A stretch of 64,000 bases of DNA from Paraglomus occultum (Eukaryota; Glomeromycota; Glomeromycetes; Paraglomerales; Paraglomeraceae), in assembly GCA_910592205.1 (NCBI GenBank), contig CAJVPJ010000027.1:1-64000 (forward strand), written 5' to 3'. Both the position numbers and the translations under genes were made by a program. This document shows positions 12,582 to 24,786 of this stretch, in pieces. Below the pieces are notes generated by a model. That model was not told the DNA's origin, made no database searches, and worked only from the letters and a program-made list of their open reading frames with translations. Positions within the stretch are counted from its first letter, which is position 1. Every line of letters starts with the position of its first letter.

Positions 12582-14496
12582 TGCAGGGATACGAGTGACA
12601 GCCCCAACCCATACCTTACTGTATCGAGGCGAAGCATATTATATAGTCTAACGTATGCATATAGCCGATGATGCTCTATTAACTATTATAGAGTTAAATA
12701 ACCTGACATGGGATCGCCCTCAATCAGCTCTATTTTACGGTGGCTAGTATCTCTATACTGTCTCCAGGGGATCGCAATTGATGCTTATGCAGCATAATAT
12801 TCGGGCTAAAAAATTGTTTCGAAATAATATATTTCCTCATCAGTTGCCATGTAATGGGCCACGTGAAACACTTGTTATTACTCTCAATTTTCATATTGTA
12901 CAGTAGCAGTCAAGTGAACTAATATTAATATTACAAGTTTGATTGAGCAAGACTTCTTCGTACAAGGTGGGATGACTACCAGATTTTCAAGTTAAGACAT
13001 TTAGGGATCTGGCATTCATGAAAAGCTTTATTGTCTATTCATCCCAGTTAGAATAACTACATATTAATATACGCTGAGGTCTGAAATTACCTAATCTCGA
13101 ACGTTTTTTTCTAGTAAAATAGCGCGGGTGAGCATTATGTAACCAGTAACAGAAACAAGTTGGCTATAAACAATTTCTGTAAATTATATAATGCTGGGTA
13201 CTCATTTCTTAGAAATTCTCATTAATTATATATATTACATATTTATATCATGTGATCTATATCGATATCACTGCATTTATGTATTTATCTCAGAAGTCTC
13301 GATACATTGCGGGCAAGCAAAAAATTGGTTGTTAGAATTGAGTAATATAGTGGCATGGCAAGGACGCGTTTGATTGTTGTTGGAGAGGCTATTTACTTGC
13401 CGAGTCCACAGAATCATGGTTAGAGCAAAGATAACTCGCTCAGTCGTCTGATCCACTGGGACAAAGACAATCCTCTCGATTGTCTGTTGTTTAAAGCCTT
13501 GGTGGCACATATGACTTTCTCGGTTGTCAGATATTAAAACCAGTCTACAAAAATCAATCAATTTATAAGAACAATGATTATGACAATTTCCGAAAGCTAC
13601 AGTACATATGTAAGATTCAACATTTGACCCAATACGGAGGTTCTGGACGAAGAAGAAAATTTTTCTTCTATTCCGGGCTGATAACTTAATCAACGCTAGG
13701 TTACAAGTTCGAGAGTGATACACGTAAAAAAAATTATCTAAACAATGGCTGGATTTCAAAGCGATCCGAGACGAAAATCAGCATCCACTATTTTCTTGCT
13801 TATACCAACTCCAACAAAAGCTAAATATGCGTAAAGCAAATGTAGAGAACTTATGTTATCGTCATGTCCTGGACTGCAATATCATTGTATAGATTGGTTT
13901 GTTTACTACAATAATTCATTCCGAATATGCGATGTTGGATGTGCAACCAATACTGTATATTTTTTTCTAATGCAATTTTCGTAAAATATCACGTGCAGTA
14001 TGCCAAATTCTGTAACGTATATTAAAATGTTGCAAGTCTTATTCTCTGGGATTTTTTAAAATCTTTGGAGGTTCAGTTGCTGAATAACATAAACTTGGAA
14101 AAATTTTAATAAAAAATAATCTCAAATGTCTCTTAAAGCTTGTCTAAAAACTTTTCACAACTAAGCGGTCCATATAAATTAAGAGAGTACGGAAACGTTT
14201 ACAATTAACGAACCGAAGAATCATCGTCCTTGTTTAATCAATACTCCTGGACTAAGGGATTTGCTCAGCTGTCGCTCTAGTATACTTATTACAAGACTGC
14301 CGTTTTTTAACAAAAGGCTGTAAGTTTTATTTGCATCTCTTCCGAAAAAAATATGGGTTGACTTCATTTACGCGAACTTTTGTTCATGAATATCATTGGA
14401 TAATTTCAATCACGTGAAACCGGCGTAATAGCCTTGCTGTAACGTAATCGCAAATGTAACTTTTTCGACTCTTTCTCTCCTCCTCAAACGATAACC
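12582..14496. other. Intergenic, no gene supported
   Basis: About 1.9 kb upstream of RPN10. A 160-codon minus frame at 13277-13759 begins at TTG, not ATG, and has no family resemblance, so it is not called. Confidence 0.4.
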
Positions 14497-16134
14497 ATGG
14501 TGCTCGAAGCTACTATGATAGTGTACATAAATTTTATTTCTATACAAATCAAGACTTTTGCTTTTTACCATATACTAATTCCGTCCTTTCTAGTCTTGAT
14601 AACTCAGAATGGATGCGCAATGGGGACTACATGCCTACTCGAATGGAAGCACAAAATGACGCAGTGAATTTGATATTTGCCTCAAAGACGCAACAACACC
14701 CCGAGAACACTGTAGGATTGATGACTATGGCTGGAAAAGGGTGCGTGTCTTTGTTAATTTGTGCTATGAATTTTTTTCCTTCCAACTTTTCTGCTAAGCA
14801 CTACTTTTCTTTTATAGACCTGAAGTCCTAGTCACGCCAACTGCCGACATTGGTAAAATTCTCGCCGCAATGCATAAAACGAAAATCGGAGGAAAAGCGA
14901 GCATTACTACTGGAATTCAAGTGGCACAGGTGCGTCGATAGCACGTCTGATGGTCTCGTTTCTGTTCGGTTACATTCTCACCGCGTATTATGTATGGGTT
15001 TTTCTAGCTTGCACTCAAACATAGACAGAATAAAAATCAAAGTCAGCGGATCATAGTTTTTGTGGGTAGTCCAATTGATGCAGATGAGAAGACTCTTATA
15101 AGGCTAGCGAAGAAAACCAAGAAAAATAGTGTTGCAGTCGATATAGTTAGCTTTGGGGAAGGAGAAGAGAATGAGCGGAAATTGGAGGCATTCATGTCAA
15201 ATGTCAATGCTGGGAACAACAGGTTTACTACCACTTTATTCATAATCAAAAAACGAGTTTGAGTTGATTGGATCAATGGTTCTAAAATTCCCTTGATCAT
15301 TTAGTCATCTAGCGACTATTCCTCCCGGTTCTACAATTCTTAGCCAAACATTGGTTCAAACGCCGATAATAATGAGTGAAGATGGAGACACTAGCATGTT
15401 TAACGGTGGTGATATGGTTGATCCAAACCTTGATCCCGAACTGGCTCTCGTACGTGATATCTCTCTCATACACAAAATTGGGGCGGTTCTGTTTGTACCA
15501 TTAGTATACACATACCACAATATTTGTTATCATATAATATAGGCTATAAGAATTTCCCTTGAAGAAGATAAAGCGAGAAGAGAACAGGAAGCGGCGAAAG
15601 CGGCTGGTCAGCAAGAGGCAGAATCAAGCACAATGGCCGTTGATAGTACTATCGAGGAAGAACAGAAACTATTGAATGCGGCCTTGTCCGCATCGATGGA
15701 GACTAACGTATGTTGATTGTATTCTTATAATTTGCAGAGATTACGGCATTGGTTTTCCTGGCTCAGAGAGTTGATAAATTTCTTTTTTACATATTTTTAA
15801 TTCTACAAATATGACATAGGATGGAGATATACATATGCAAGAGCTTACTGAAGAAGAACAAATGGAACGAGCCATTGCAATGTCAATGCAACAAGCGGGA
15901 GAACAATCGGTGAGTATCTTCTTGGATTCTATTTAAACTATTATATTTCTCGTCACAATATTTACGATAGTTTGTCTGGTTGTACAGGGTTCCAATAACA
16001 TGAGCGATGTCCTAGGATCCTTGCCAGGACTAGATGCTGACGATCCTCGATTAAAAGACATATTGGAAGATTTAGTGAGAGACGATGCCAATACAAAGGA
16101 AGATGATAAATCCCCAAAAGATACTCAGCATTGA
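14497..16134 (+). CDS. RPN10: 26S proteasome ubiquitin receptor Rpn10
   Basis: A stoichiometric regulatory-particle subunit that binds polyubiquitin. Eight exons (14497-14522, 14594-14740, 14818-14929, 15008-15222, 15305-15449, 15543-15707, 15820-15909, 15988-16134) sum to 1047 nt with every phase closing, giving 348 residues. The von Willebrand A domain begins MVLEATMIVLDNSEWMRNGD, a family hallmark split by the first intron, and continues through NTVGLMTMAGKGPEVLVTPT and IIVFVGSPI. Ubiquitin-interacting motifs follow: LALAIRISLEED, LLNAALSASME, and MERAIAMSMQQ, each with the central Ala and the Ser. The tail is acidic. Three candidate UIMs is more than the single one in budding yeast. Confidence 0.96.
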
Positions 16135-16265
16135 ACATTCCCTGTCGAAACGATGATCACAATCCAAGCCTCTCTTGGATTACTATTCAGAGCTAACGCG
16201 AAAATAATAAAGCCATCTGTCCATAATGCATTAATATCTTGTTATTTAAGGAAAAATTTGTTTAT

Positions 16266-16400
16266 CTTCGAGTATTTTCTCTCCGAGTATTTTCTCTCCG
16301 AATATTTTCCCTCCGAGTGTCTTCTCTCCGAGTATCTTCCCTTCGGGTATCTTCTCTTCGAGTATTTTCCCTTCGAGTACCTTCCCTTCGAGTGTCTTCA
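16266..16400. repeat. 15-bp minisatellite, nine copies
   Basis: Nine contiguous 15-bp units of the form CTTCGAGTATTTTCT, with a few substitutions per unit (CTCCG/CTTCG, TATTT/TGTCT/TACCT). The array is exactly 135 bp. The unit length is a multiple of three, so all six frames stay open and produce apparent ORFs that should be ignored. It lies 131 bp beyond the RPN10 stop. Confidence 0.9.
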
Positions 16401-16818
16401 ACCTATGGCATGAATCGAGTACATTATTATGTGTGGCGGTTGAAAAGTCTTGAGCTTTTGCTTTATTTAAACAAAACAATTATAATAAAAAAAAAAGTCT
16501 ATTTTTATGCCAACTTTCAAAGTGGTTTCCCTCTAAATTAAAGGAGTAATAATAATCTTGTTTGAGATACTATCAACTGTTGGCTGGAACTGCTCTTGCC
16601 AAACTTTCTACCAAATGCGCTTTGTTATTCTTCCAGTTGATGAATATATGAAATGGTAGTAAGCTTCGCGGAAAAATAAATCTAATTGTTTTTGTAAGCA
16701 AATTCAGATGACTCTCAAAAAGTCCTAAAAGCAATTTAACTGAGCAAGAGCATTAATATATAAAGCTCAAAATTTTTCAACCGCCCCATTTATTCTGGTT
16801 GAAAGCATAACGTAGTCT

Positions 16819-18120
16819 CTAGTTCCTATTTACCTGCGCATCTGAAGACGTTACTTCCTTAGTTATATTGTTTAAGTAAGCTTCCAATTCCTTAGATGTT
16901 AGTGGCAGATTCGGAGGCAACTCATATTTATATAAACGCATTATGTGTCCAGCAATATTCTCTATATGTGATTAAAATGTCAAGGAATCAAACAAGAGTC
17001 GATTGATACATTTTCTCACACGGCGCATTAAAGGATATCTTCCAATTCTGCTTCAAACAACTCCCACCAAGGAGGTTGGGTTGGTAATTTCACACCGCAA
17101 ATACGTGCTGCGAGATATATTACCGCGCACGCGATGGTCGGAGGTTGATAACATACATATATGCTTGTACGTAGACTGATGGAAAACAGAGAGGAGTAAG
17201 ATTTCACAGAATCATAATACTTGTAATTAATCCACAAAGTACGTATAATTACTCACGAATCATTTAGATAACCCCACGCTAGTTGTGGTATCTTTTCGTG
17301 TTCTGTGAGCTCGAGCACCTTCAGATAATTTACCATTAAGCCATATGGCAGCTGTACGTGAACGTTGAATCCGAGCCGCTTGAGAATCTGCATCTCTGCG
17401 ATCACTAACGCATTCTTCATTGCATAGAATTCCTACGTATTTCGAGTAAAAATGAAGGGAGTCTGACGAGACACAAAAGTATTACATTGGTTGCGTAAAG
17501 CGGTTTTCTACCGTTCCAAAATATTCCATCGGTTCATAAACCGTGTTTTGATATTTTGATATCAACCAGTGATATACGTTTATCAGATCACGTATTTTAC
17601 GGGGAGATTCTTGGACTTTGGCTGCGAGAAATAATGCGCCCATCCCTACGTCCTACACAAAACTCTTTTGAGCATCATGTTCTATATCTTTGCCAAAATG
17701 TCAATAACGTTCTATTACCCGAATACTAAAGGCCATCATCGACGCGACGTAGTAAAACCGTTGGAATAATACTTGTGCTGTTGCCATTGCAACTTGGGGT
17801 CTAATCAACAAACGTAAAAAAGAAAGTAACGATAAATTTATACATAGATCTCAGTATAGCGTAACAAGAAAGACAAAAGCGAACATTGATTTGGTACAGT
17901 TTAAGCAGAATACCGGCAGACTGAATGAAATGGCACCCTAATCGACGCAATTCGTCTTCGAGCTCTTCAGGAATGGCGTCTTTCCTGGAAGGTGTCAACT
18001 ACATGGCCAGATTATAAAGTGCATAATCAACAGATACCAGGAAAGAGACCAGAGTGAATGACGGCATACCGCTAATTGTTCATATGATAACATCGCATTC
18101 TGTAGAGAGAGTTTCGACAT
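16819..18120 (-). CDS. Cyclin L-like (transcription/splicing cyclin)
   Basis: A cyclin of the C/K/L/T group that partners a transcriptional CDK. It starts MSKLSLQNAMLSYEQ at 18120, then an exon with AIPEELEDELRRLGCHFIQS and AGILLKL. PQVAMATAQVLFQRFYYVAS is the first cyclin-box helix pair characteristic of cyclin L, followed by DVGMGALFLAAKVQESPRKI (the AAK-E-P signature) and INVYHWLISK. The second fold includes ALVIAEMQILKRLGFNVHV, PYGLMVNYLKVL, and PTIACAVIYLAARICGVKL. About seven exons; internal borders are approximate. If the frame is read to 16819 the protein ends soon after the second fold and lacks the Arg-Ser tail of animal cyclin L. A GTAAAT donor just before the stop could lead to a further exon near 16.7 kb. 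Confidence 0.85.
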
Positions 18121-19155
18121 ATTGCGTTAATGAAAAAAGAGCTGTTGCTACTACTACTACTACTGAACAATTGGGTGTCAACAGGGCAGGGTGACACATG
18201 CGTTATTGTGTCACAAACATCTCTGTGTCACTATGGTAGACGTGAAGTCGGTAGTACGGTCGAAACGTGGAGATTCTGTAAACATCCAAAAGCAACGCAC
18301 ATGGCGAACCAGTAAACCGAAAACAGTAATTTACGACTAATATTTATGTTATTATTGATAATTGCTTAAATGTATTACACAAAAACGTGTAAAATGTACT
18401 TGTTGACGCTCATCAATACCTCAATAACAGTAATAGCTAGAAGTTTTATTAGACATTGATTTTTTTTAAGCTACCGATGCCAACAATTACGGGAAACTAT
18501 AATGACGATTAAAAAATGTTGCTTCATAAGTTACTTTTTCCTGACACCTACCAATAGAGGAAATTATTCAAGATTTAATGGGTTCAAAGAGTGGACCCCG
18601 CAAAAAACATTTAGCGAGTGGCGAACACAAAAACGCTCAATTGACAATAAAGTAGACGTTGGATAAGTAAAATTCTTAGAATACGCTTATAAAGAAGTAG
18701 AAGATCAAGCTTTACCGCAATTACATGACGATTTGAAGCCAGTGTAATGAAGAATACTTTATACTCTGCGTTTCCGTTTCTAGATACCGAATGAAAGAAT
18801 CGGAATTTGCTGGGATACTTGCGTTAAATAAAACATGGACTATTCGCTGTTAACAAGCCAGTATCAATAAAATTTTGAATTGGTTTAAAACTCATTGTTG
18901 TCGTTATTGTTATCAACTTCAAAGAGAAGAGTCCCATCAATGATTTATTTAACAGTTGGAGACACCAATATAAATATGTTTACAATAGAATATATATATT
19001 TATATATTTATATATATATTTATTCATTTATAAATAAATTGACTTACAAAGTAGGTTTTGAGAAATGGATTAGTGTAAACTTTATTAAAACATGTCGACA
19101 GCAAAGATTTTACCAGCCGTTAATTTCGAAATTTCGAAAATTTCGCCGTATGATG
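18121..19155. other. Intergenic with decayed coding-like stretch
   Basis: Upstream of the cyclin gene. Contains a short CTA trinucleotide run (about 18148-18165), an AT-rich simple tract at about 18990-19030, and a stretch at 18550-18850 that reads in pieces like protein (SEWRTQKRSIDNKVDVG, then EYAYKEVEDQALPQLHDD) broken by stops. It may be an old transposon remnant; I cannot assign it. Confidence 0.35.
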
Positions 19156-19701
19156 TACCGTAAACTGCTGACCGATGTATCCGGGTATTTCCAATGTCCC
19201 ATTTTAGTACCCGGGGTACTTTTTTGTATTGGTGGGGGGTACATTCCGTGAGTTGTACCCCCCAAAGAAATTGCTAGAAATTTATTTTTCCGGGGACCGT
19301 TGCAAATGTAGATGTGATCTGCATGTTGATTCTAACTTAATTAGAAAAGCATTCAAATGTTGTGGCATTTCGGAAACATGGACGGAACAGAAGATGAATT
19401 AGTTTTTGATTATGAGGGTTTGGTAGAAGAAAATAGTGAAGAAGTTTTGGTAGTTGATTCTATTGATGGAGAGACATATAATGAAGTAGAAGGTTATGAA
19501 AATGATTGGGCAAGCGAAGAATAATTAGAAATATTAGATAAATAAACTTTTGTTGTTGTACCCGGGTATTCCCCATTGTATGGGGGTATAATTCTTTGAA
19601 CTACACTATGTACAATACTCGGGTATAAATCAAAAATCGGACTCAAAAATCAATACAGGATATAAATCATAGGGGGGTATACTAGTCAGCAGTTTACGGT
19701 A
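19156..19701 (+). mobile_element. Internally deleted pogo-type (Tc1/mariner) element
   Basis: A 546-bp element bounded by perfect 17-bp inverted repeats, TACCGTAAACTGCTGAC at 19156-19172 and its reverse complement at 19685-19701; the outermost TA fits the target-site preference of Tc1/mariner elements. Subterminal CCCGGGTA-type motifs recur near both ends. Inside, about 19310-19524 encodes the C-terminal end of a pogo/Tigger transposase: a segment VDSNLIRKAFKCCGISET, then after a one-base frame change DGTEDELVFDYEG and an acidic tail. The DDE catalytic core and DNA-binding domain are missing, so this is a non-autonomous copy. Family resemblance of the KCCGIS/DGTED tail is from memory of pogo-like proteins. 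Confidence 0.8.
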
Positions 19702-20683
19702 ATTTTCATATTCTTTGACGCTATCATGTAAATTTTTCCAAAACCCAAGAATTACTTTAGACGTAACGTCCTCGTTATTTATATAATATTGGTAGCGCAA
19801 ACAATCTTTTCGGATAGAAAAGTTTTTCTCTGACCAGGTCTTCCATGGGAAAGATAATGTTTGCTTCCCCTTACATTTCATTCGATTGGCGAATTTTGCG
19901 CTGGACCTTATTAGTATAACAAAGATTTGACATTTTTGACTTAATACGTAAAAACTTTTCTATACCAATTTGGTCTGGCCCGGGAAATTTTGCAGTTTAA
20001 ATAGCGAATATCTCCACATATCTATAAATGCTCGATAGCACCAACATTCGTACGGTAAGAATACAAATCAGATGATTTGGCAAGTTGGCTGATCGTCGAC
20101 ACGAATACCCAGGGTTTTTTCGGTATCGTCATTTATAGCTAATAGCGATTTTCTACGAGATTAGAGATTGCCCCGGATTATTAATATGCTAATAATAGCT
20201 CTAGTTTGTCATCTCAAGACGTCTACAGCAGAATAATTTTCAAACTTTTGAGAAAACCTTTACAGGATAAGTCTATTACTATTGAGTGGTATCAATGTAG
20301 TAAAAATAATGGCCAGGGCTGTGATACAAAATTTCGTACCATTAGTCATTAGAAATCTCTCGAGCCGGTATTAACGATTAACAAAGTATTCGAATAAGTC
20401 ACTTGTTTTGCAGAGTAATTTTCAGCAAGGTGTCTTGGAGATAAATAGTAAATATAAAATTGATTTGTCAGCGATCCACACATTATTTGTTTAACGCTTT
20501 GTACTTGGGTAAGGACAAACGAAAATAGTAAACACTGGGTGGACAATATGTGGCGTTACCCCCTTGAAATCCTGTTGTCAGACTAGCGAAATTTAGGAAC
20601 AATTCCATTTAGGTAACCACTGTCAAATCTCGGCATTATAAAAGACCGCCATTCGCTCAACGAGTTATTCCGACCTTTTGACC
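19702..20683. other. Intergenic with orphan coding-like frame
   Basis: On the minus strand, about 19704-19865 reads as an open, protein-like stretch (TLSFPWKTWSEKNF, then DCLRYQYYINNEDVTSKV and ILGFWKNLHDSVKEYE) that runs straight into the transposon end. The rest is the upstream region of the cytochrome b561 gene; nothing else is seen. Confidence 0.35.
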
Positions 20684-22265
20684 ATGAAAAATACTCGTCT
20701 GTTAACAATTAAACCTTTATGTCTGATTGTCATACTATTCTTTCTATTGCAAGGTATAATTATATTTGTATAAGTCGATAACGCTCGAATAAGACATAAA
20801 TTATACGTATATTTGTTAAATTAGATGTGTCCGGACGTTTCTGCAATCCCGATGCACTGAATGTTTGCGTTGATATAACGACCGACAGCGAAAATATTTC
20901 ATTCAGTGTGGAGGCATCGGCTGATGTAGGGTAAATATTCCCTCCCCAAACGCCCGTGATTACATGAATTAGGATTCGAATTCTATCAATTACTAAAACT
21001 TTACCAAACCAATTACCCTTAGGTGGGTTGGCGTTGGCATTGGCGACAGCATGGTTGGGGCATATTTGATGGTAATCTTAAACAACGCTCCACGCACAAA
21101 TTTCGTTGTATTGCCCGTTTCATGAACATGGTCAATTAACGCTTATAGCAACTCACATGAATAACTTGAATGACAGATCGTATGGCCCAACTCTGATGGA
21201 TCAGTCACGATATCGCAGCGAAAGGCGACTACCCATGATCTGCCGAACCCAACCAATCAACAGGCCGATCTTTCACTTTCTTCATCAAGCGGAATACAAG
21301 GCAATAAATTTGTCGCGACTTTCACTCGGCCTCTACATGTGCAAGGTTCAACCGTATCAGCAAGTACCAAGAACTTTATATACGCTGTATCGGATCAAAA
21401 GGTCCCGGAAAGTCGATATGATACGAGTACCTTGCAGCAACATTTATACCGAGGATACATAACATTGGGCAATAACACGAAATTGATGACTGCACATGGT
21501 ACGCATATAACGAATAGCACATCATAGAATCAGTATAACCCGCTGCCGTATTATGTTCCTTAACGTGACAACTTTTGTAGGCATAATAATGTTTCTTGCG
21601 TGGGCTGTTATTGCACCAACAGCTGTCTTCATTGCCAGATTCGGAAGACAGAAACTTCCTAAATCTTGGTTCCATCTGCACTGGAGCATGCAAACATTTT
21701 TGACAATTCCTCTAGTTATCATTGCATTCGTCCTTGCATATATAGGTCGAAACAAAAAATTCGATTCTGGAGTAGCACACCAGGTAAATATTATACCTCC
21801 CATTTATACAATTTGTGTTGTCAATGTTCCTCTCTTGATAATCGTGACCTAACTAGTTTGACATCTTTCAGCTGTTCGGAGTTATTATAATCATTGCCCT
21901 CGGAATCCAATGGAGCATAGGCATTATACATCACAAGCTATTCGATCCTAAAAGAAAGTACATTCCATGGTGGACGAAACTCCATTGGTATGTATATTTA
22001 CCCATCCTCTCGTACACTAGTTTTCACTTCTTCAAACCTACTCATTGCAAACTCAATCATTAGGTGGTGGGGACGTATTGTAATTACGGCCGCTCTTGTC
22101 AATATCCCACTTGGATTACATCGCTACAGCAGCCTATTTAGTAAGCTTCCTTTGGGCCTATTTATAGCATATTATGTTTACATCGCAATGGTTTATCTAG
22201 CCTTTTTTGTTTCGACATGGAGAAAGCCCAACTACCGTGGATTACCCACTGCAGATAGACATTAA
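20684..22265 (+). CDS. DOMON-cytochrome b561 membrane oxidoreductase
   Basis: A secreted-facing heme protein fusing a DOMON cytochrome domain to a cytochrome b561 core; relatives move electrons across membranes, for example in ferric reduction. Seven exons (20684-20753, 20825-20930, 21023-21071, 21177-21498, 21581-21783, 21872-21987, 22064-22265) sum to 1068 nt in phase, giving 355 residues. A signal peptide (hydrophobic LCLIVILFFLLQ) precedes the DOMON domain: FCNPDALNVCVDITTDSENI, GWVGVGIGDSM, FVATFTRPLHVQGSTVSAS, NFIYAVSD. Several transmembrane helices follow, with heme-ligand histidines likely in FHLHWSMQTF and IIHHKLF. The C-terminus is short and cytosolic. The substrate is unknown. Confidence 0.88.
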
Positions 22266-22292
22266 CGTATCTGTCGATAAGTAACTTTGCAT

Positions 22293-22425
22293 GTATCAAC
22301 ACTAATTTAATATAGATACTATACTGTATGAATAAAATGATAATCACCAGCTTTGGTAAACGTAAGAAGGTATTATAATTATCGATATCATGGTTACATT
22401 GTCAATCCTTTGCTTCTTTCCATAT
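22293..22425. repeat. Diverged tandem copy of the acyltransferase 3' end
   Basis: This segment resembles 22469-22590: both begin with GTATCAACACTAA and end with a match around TTCTTTCCATATG, and share an ATCxATATCAxGxxTACxTTGT block between. The second copy contains the last codons of the acyltransferase gene, so the first looks like a partial tandem duplicate lying beyond its stop codon. Confidence 0.6.
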
Positions 22426-22561
22426 GTGGTTCTTTGTTTATGTGTATTTTTGGAGCAAACAGCCCACGTATCAACACTAACTTGATATGATTTCACTGTA
22501 CATACAAAGGTAATCTCGAGCTTCGGATTAACGTGTAATCATCAATATCACGACTACGTTG

Positions 22562-24297
22562 TTAATAACTTCTTCGATTCTTTCCATATGCACCTTTCCT
22601 TCTATCCCAATAGTACTTTAGAAAGTCGTATTTGTCTTTCGCATCAAGATTCGTCATACGCAATCGGCTTATTTGGTGCATTAAGTTAATCACCTGAGCT
22701 CCAACTGCATCCTCCTTCGCTAATGGTATAGACGCTGCTTTTTGAGAGACTGTGAATGACGGCGACGAAGGACTCTCTTCTGTACCCAAATGCTTTACAA
22801 TCATAGTATTCTTAAACTATCAAATATAATATAATGTAACGAGGATGCACTAATAGTCAACCATTGACGCAAAAAAGAACATTTCATCAACATGTTGTCA
22901 AACGCCAACAAACCTCTCCACATAATTTCAAGTAATGCCAAAGGATATTTCCAGCCGTGTACGTCGGCGAGAAGTTTTCATATTCATACCTAATATTGCA
23001 TGGTTGATTTAGTAGTTAAAAAAACATGACTCGACATATTGATTGTTGAATTCATACCTTATTGTATAGATATGGATTACACAATCCTCGACAGGTAAGG
23101 ACATCTCGTGGAATACAGGACAAAATTTCAGAAATGCGCGTCCATTGGACGTCGTAGCCTAATAGAAACATAATAAATAATGTTGAAGCGTATCTCCAAA
23201 GTCATCTCTAAGCACTGCACGTCACTGACCTCAGGAAAGATAACTATCGGACCCAATTGGTTCTTGACGGCTTGTTGACGTAGTTCTTTGAGTGAATATG
23301 TCTCAATATTAGATGGTGGTTTTAACTGAGGAAAAGAGGCTGCTATTAGGAGGGCTTTCCACATAGAAATTGGTCGCAATGTATTTGTTGCAGGGTATAA
23401 CTGAGTAAACATGGGATTAAACCTTGGTAAAAGAGAAAGTTATCATCACAACACTATGAAAAGACACATACAAAACAAATGCATAGTTTTCACAATTCAC
23501 TTTACTTGAATGTAAAATACAGTATATCAACGTAAGAACACCAGTTGGAAACAATAACATCTCCAGACTTCATTCGGTTCGAACGGGGTTTTTTTTGTCC
23601 TTTTGATGTATGAGAGCGTCTAAATCAGCAAAGTATTTGTTAGATTCAATATTAGCTTTCGGAGGGAATGTATCGACCATAGAACGTGAACTGACCCTCT
23701 TTTTAGTGTTACATTTTCTTCACTAATCCAGTAAAAACCCATAAACAGAAGTGCCAGACGTGTCCATAGTGCGGTAAATATAGACTGAAAGGCCCTATGA
23801 ACAGCAGCTCCTAACGGTAGCTTTTATGAGGCTGATTAGACCTCTACCTGGGAAGTAAATGCACTCACGTCATGGCATAGCATACCAATAACACGCCTAT
23901 GACATCACGAAACAGAAACAGAAGCAGAAGAGCCAGTAGAACCAGTATTGATTTCACGACTGAGATCAAAGGTTTCAGGACTTCGCCAAAGATAGTTATA
24001 AACTCTTCCAACGAAGAACTTGTATATCTAAAATGCTATGGTTTATGATAGAGGTTAGGGAACCATCAAAAGTAGTAGTGACAACAAAAATAGCGACGAA
24101 CGGCTAGCTTGAGCTCTTTTCGTTGACAGGTTGTTGAATCTCGCTTGTTAACAGAGACTTACCACTGGTGTTAAAAATGGATGAATTCCTGTAGAGCTGT
24201 CCTATTGGGAGGAAAAGAGTTTGGCGTAAATGCCAACATGATTGTGCAATGTGTTCCCATTATTAAGACTTACCCTCCAGCGTGAAAATTTCTCCAT
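22562..24297 (-). CDS. LOA1/VPS66-type lysophospholipid acyltransferase
   Basis: A membrane acyltransferase of the PlsC family that remodels lysophosphatidic acid or other lysolipids. The minus-strand start is MEKFSRWR at 24297. Exons encode DSSTGIHPFLTPV, SSLEEFITIFGEVLKPLISV, and a strong transmembrane segment (SILVLLALLLLFLFRDVIG). Then come AFQSIFTALWTRLALLFMG with FYWISEENV, SGDVIVSNWCSYVDILYFTF (the region that normally carries the catalytic His-x4-Asp; here S-N-W-C-S-Y-V-D), PMFTQLYPATNTLRPI, and GPIVIFPE followed by TTSNGRAFLKFCPVF, the substrate-binding FPEGTTSN-type block. The last exon (about 22562-22810) is soluble, ending KNRRSY. VPS66-type proteins are known to have a degenerate HX4D. 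Exon borders are approximate; the cytochrome b561 gene is convergent. Confidence 0.82.
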
Positions 24298-24786
24298 GAT
24301 GTCACGAAGAACAGCTCAAGAAAGAAAACATGCGCGCGTTCCTGGGTTCGTATCACCTTTGCCTTATAACTATTGTCGATCATGACGTTAAAATGGGGCG
24401 GACTATCAAAAACTAATTCCAAAACTAATGAATTTCATATACATATGTAATGTAGTGCCATTATTGTGTTTGAGTTGGGCAACAATAATTCCAGATGTTA
24501 AAATTTAAAGTTTTTCCATAAACTTCAATATGATCGAACGATTACGATATGAACTCGAAATCACAAATTTCGAGGGAAAAGTAATCTAATTGCTCAATTA
24601 TGGTTTGGAAAGAAACTCATAGTTGAATGTCCATTTCCGTTTATCACTTAAATCTAAGCACACCCTATTGCTATAATTCATACAATACATCCTATATTTA
24701 GTGATTCGGAATTTAAAAAATCACATGACAGACATCTATGCCACGTGTTGCAGTAAAATCTTTCCTTCCTTTTCCGCATCAACCAA

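Noticed and set aside
13277-13759. 160-codon open frame on the minus strand
   Set aside because: It starts at TTG, has no family resemblance, and lacks splice context; probably a chance open frame.
16153-16541. Open frames rich in EYFLS or LRVFS repeats
   Set aside because: They are products of the 15-bp minisatellite, whose unit keeps every frame open.
16575-16712. Minus-strand frame ending KAHLVESLARAVPANS
   Set aside because: It looks coding, but its phase does not fit the cyclin donor at about 16.84 kb and no other first exon was found.
23565-23600. T-loop-like GGTTCGAAC near the acyltransferase
   Set aside because: It lies at an intron-exon border of the acyltransferase gene and no tRNA cloverleaf can be formed.
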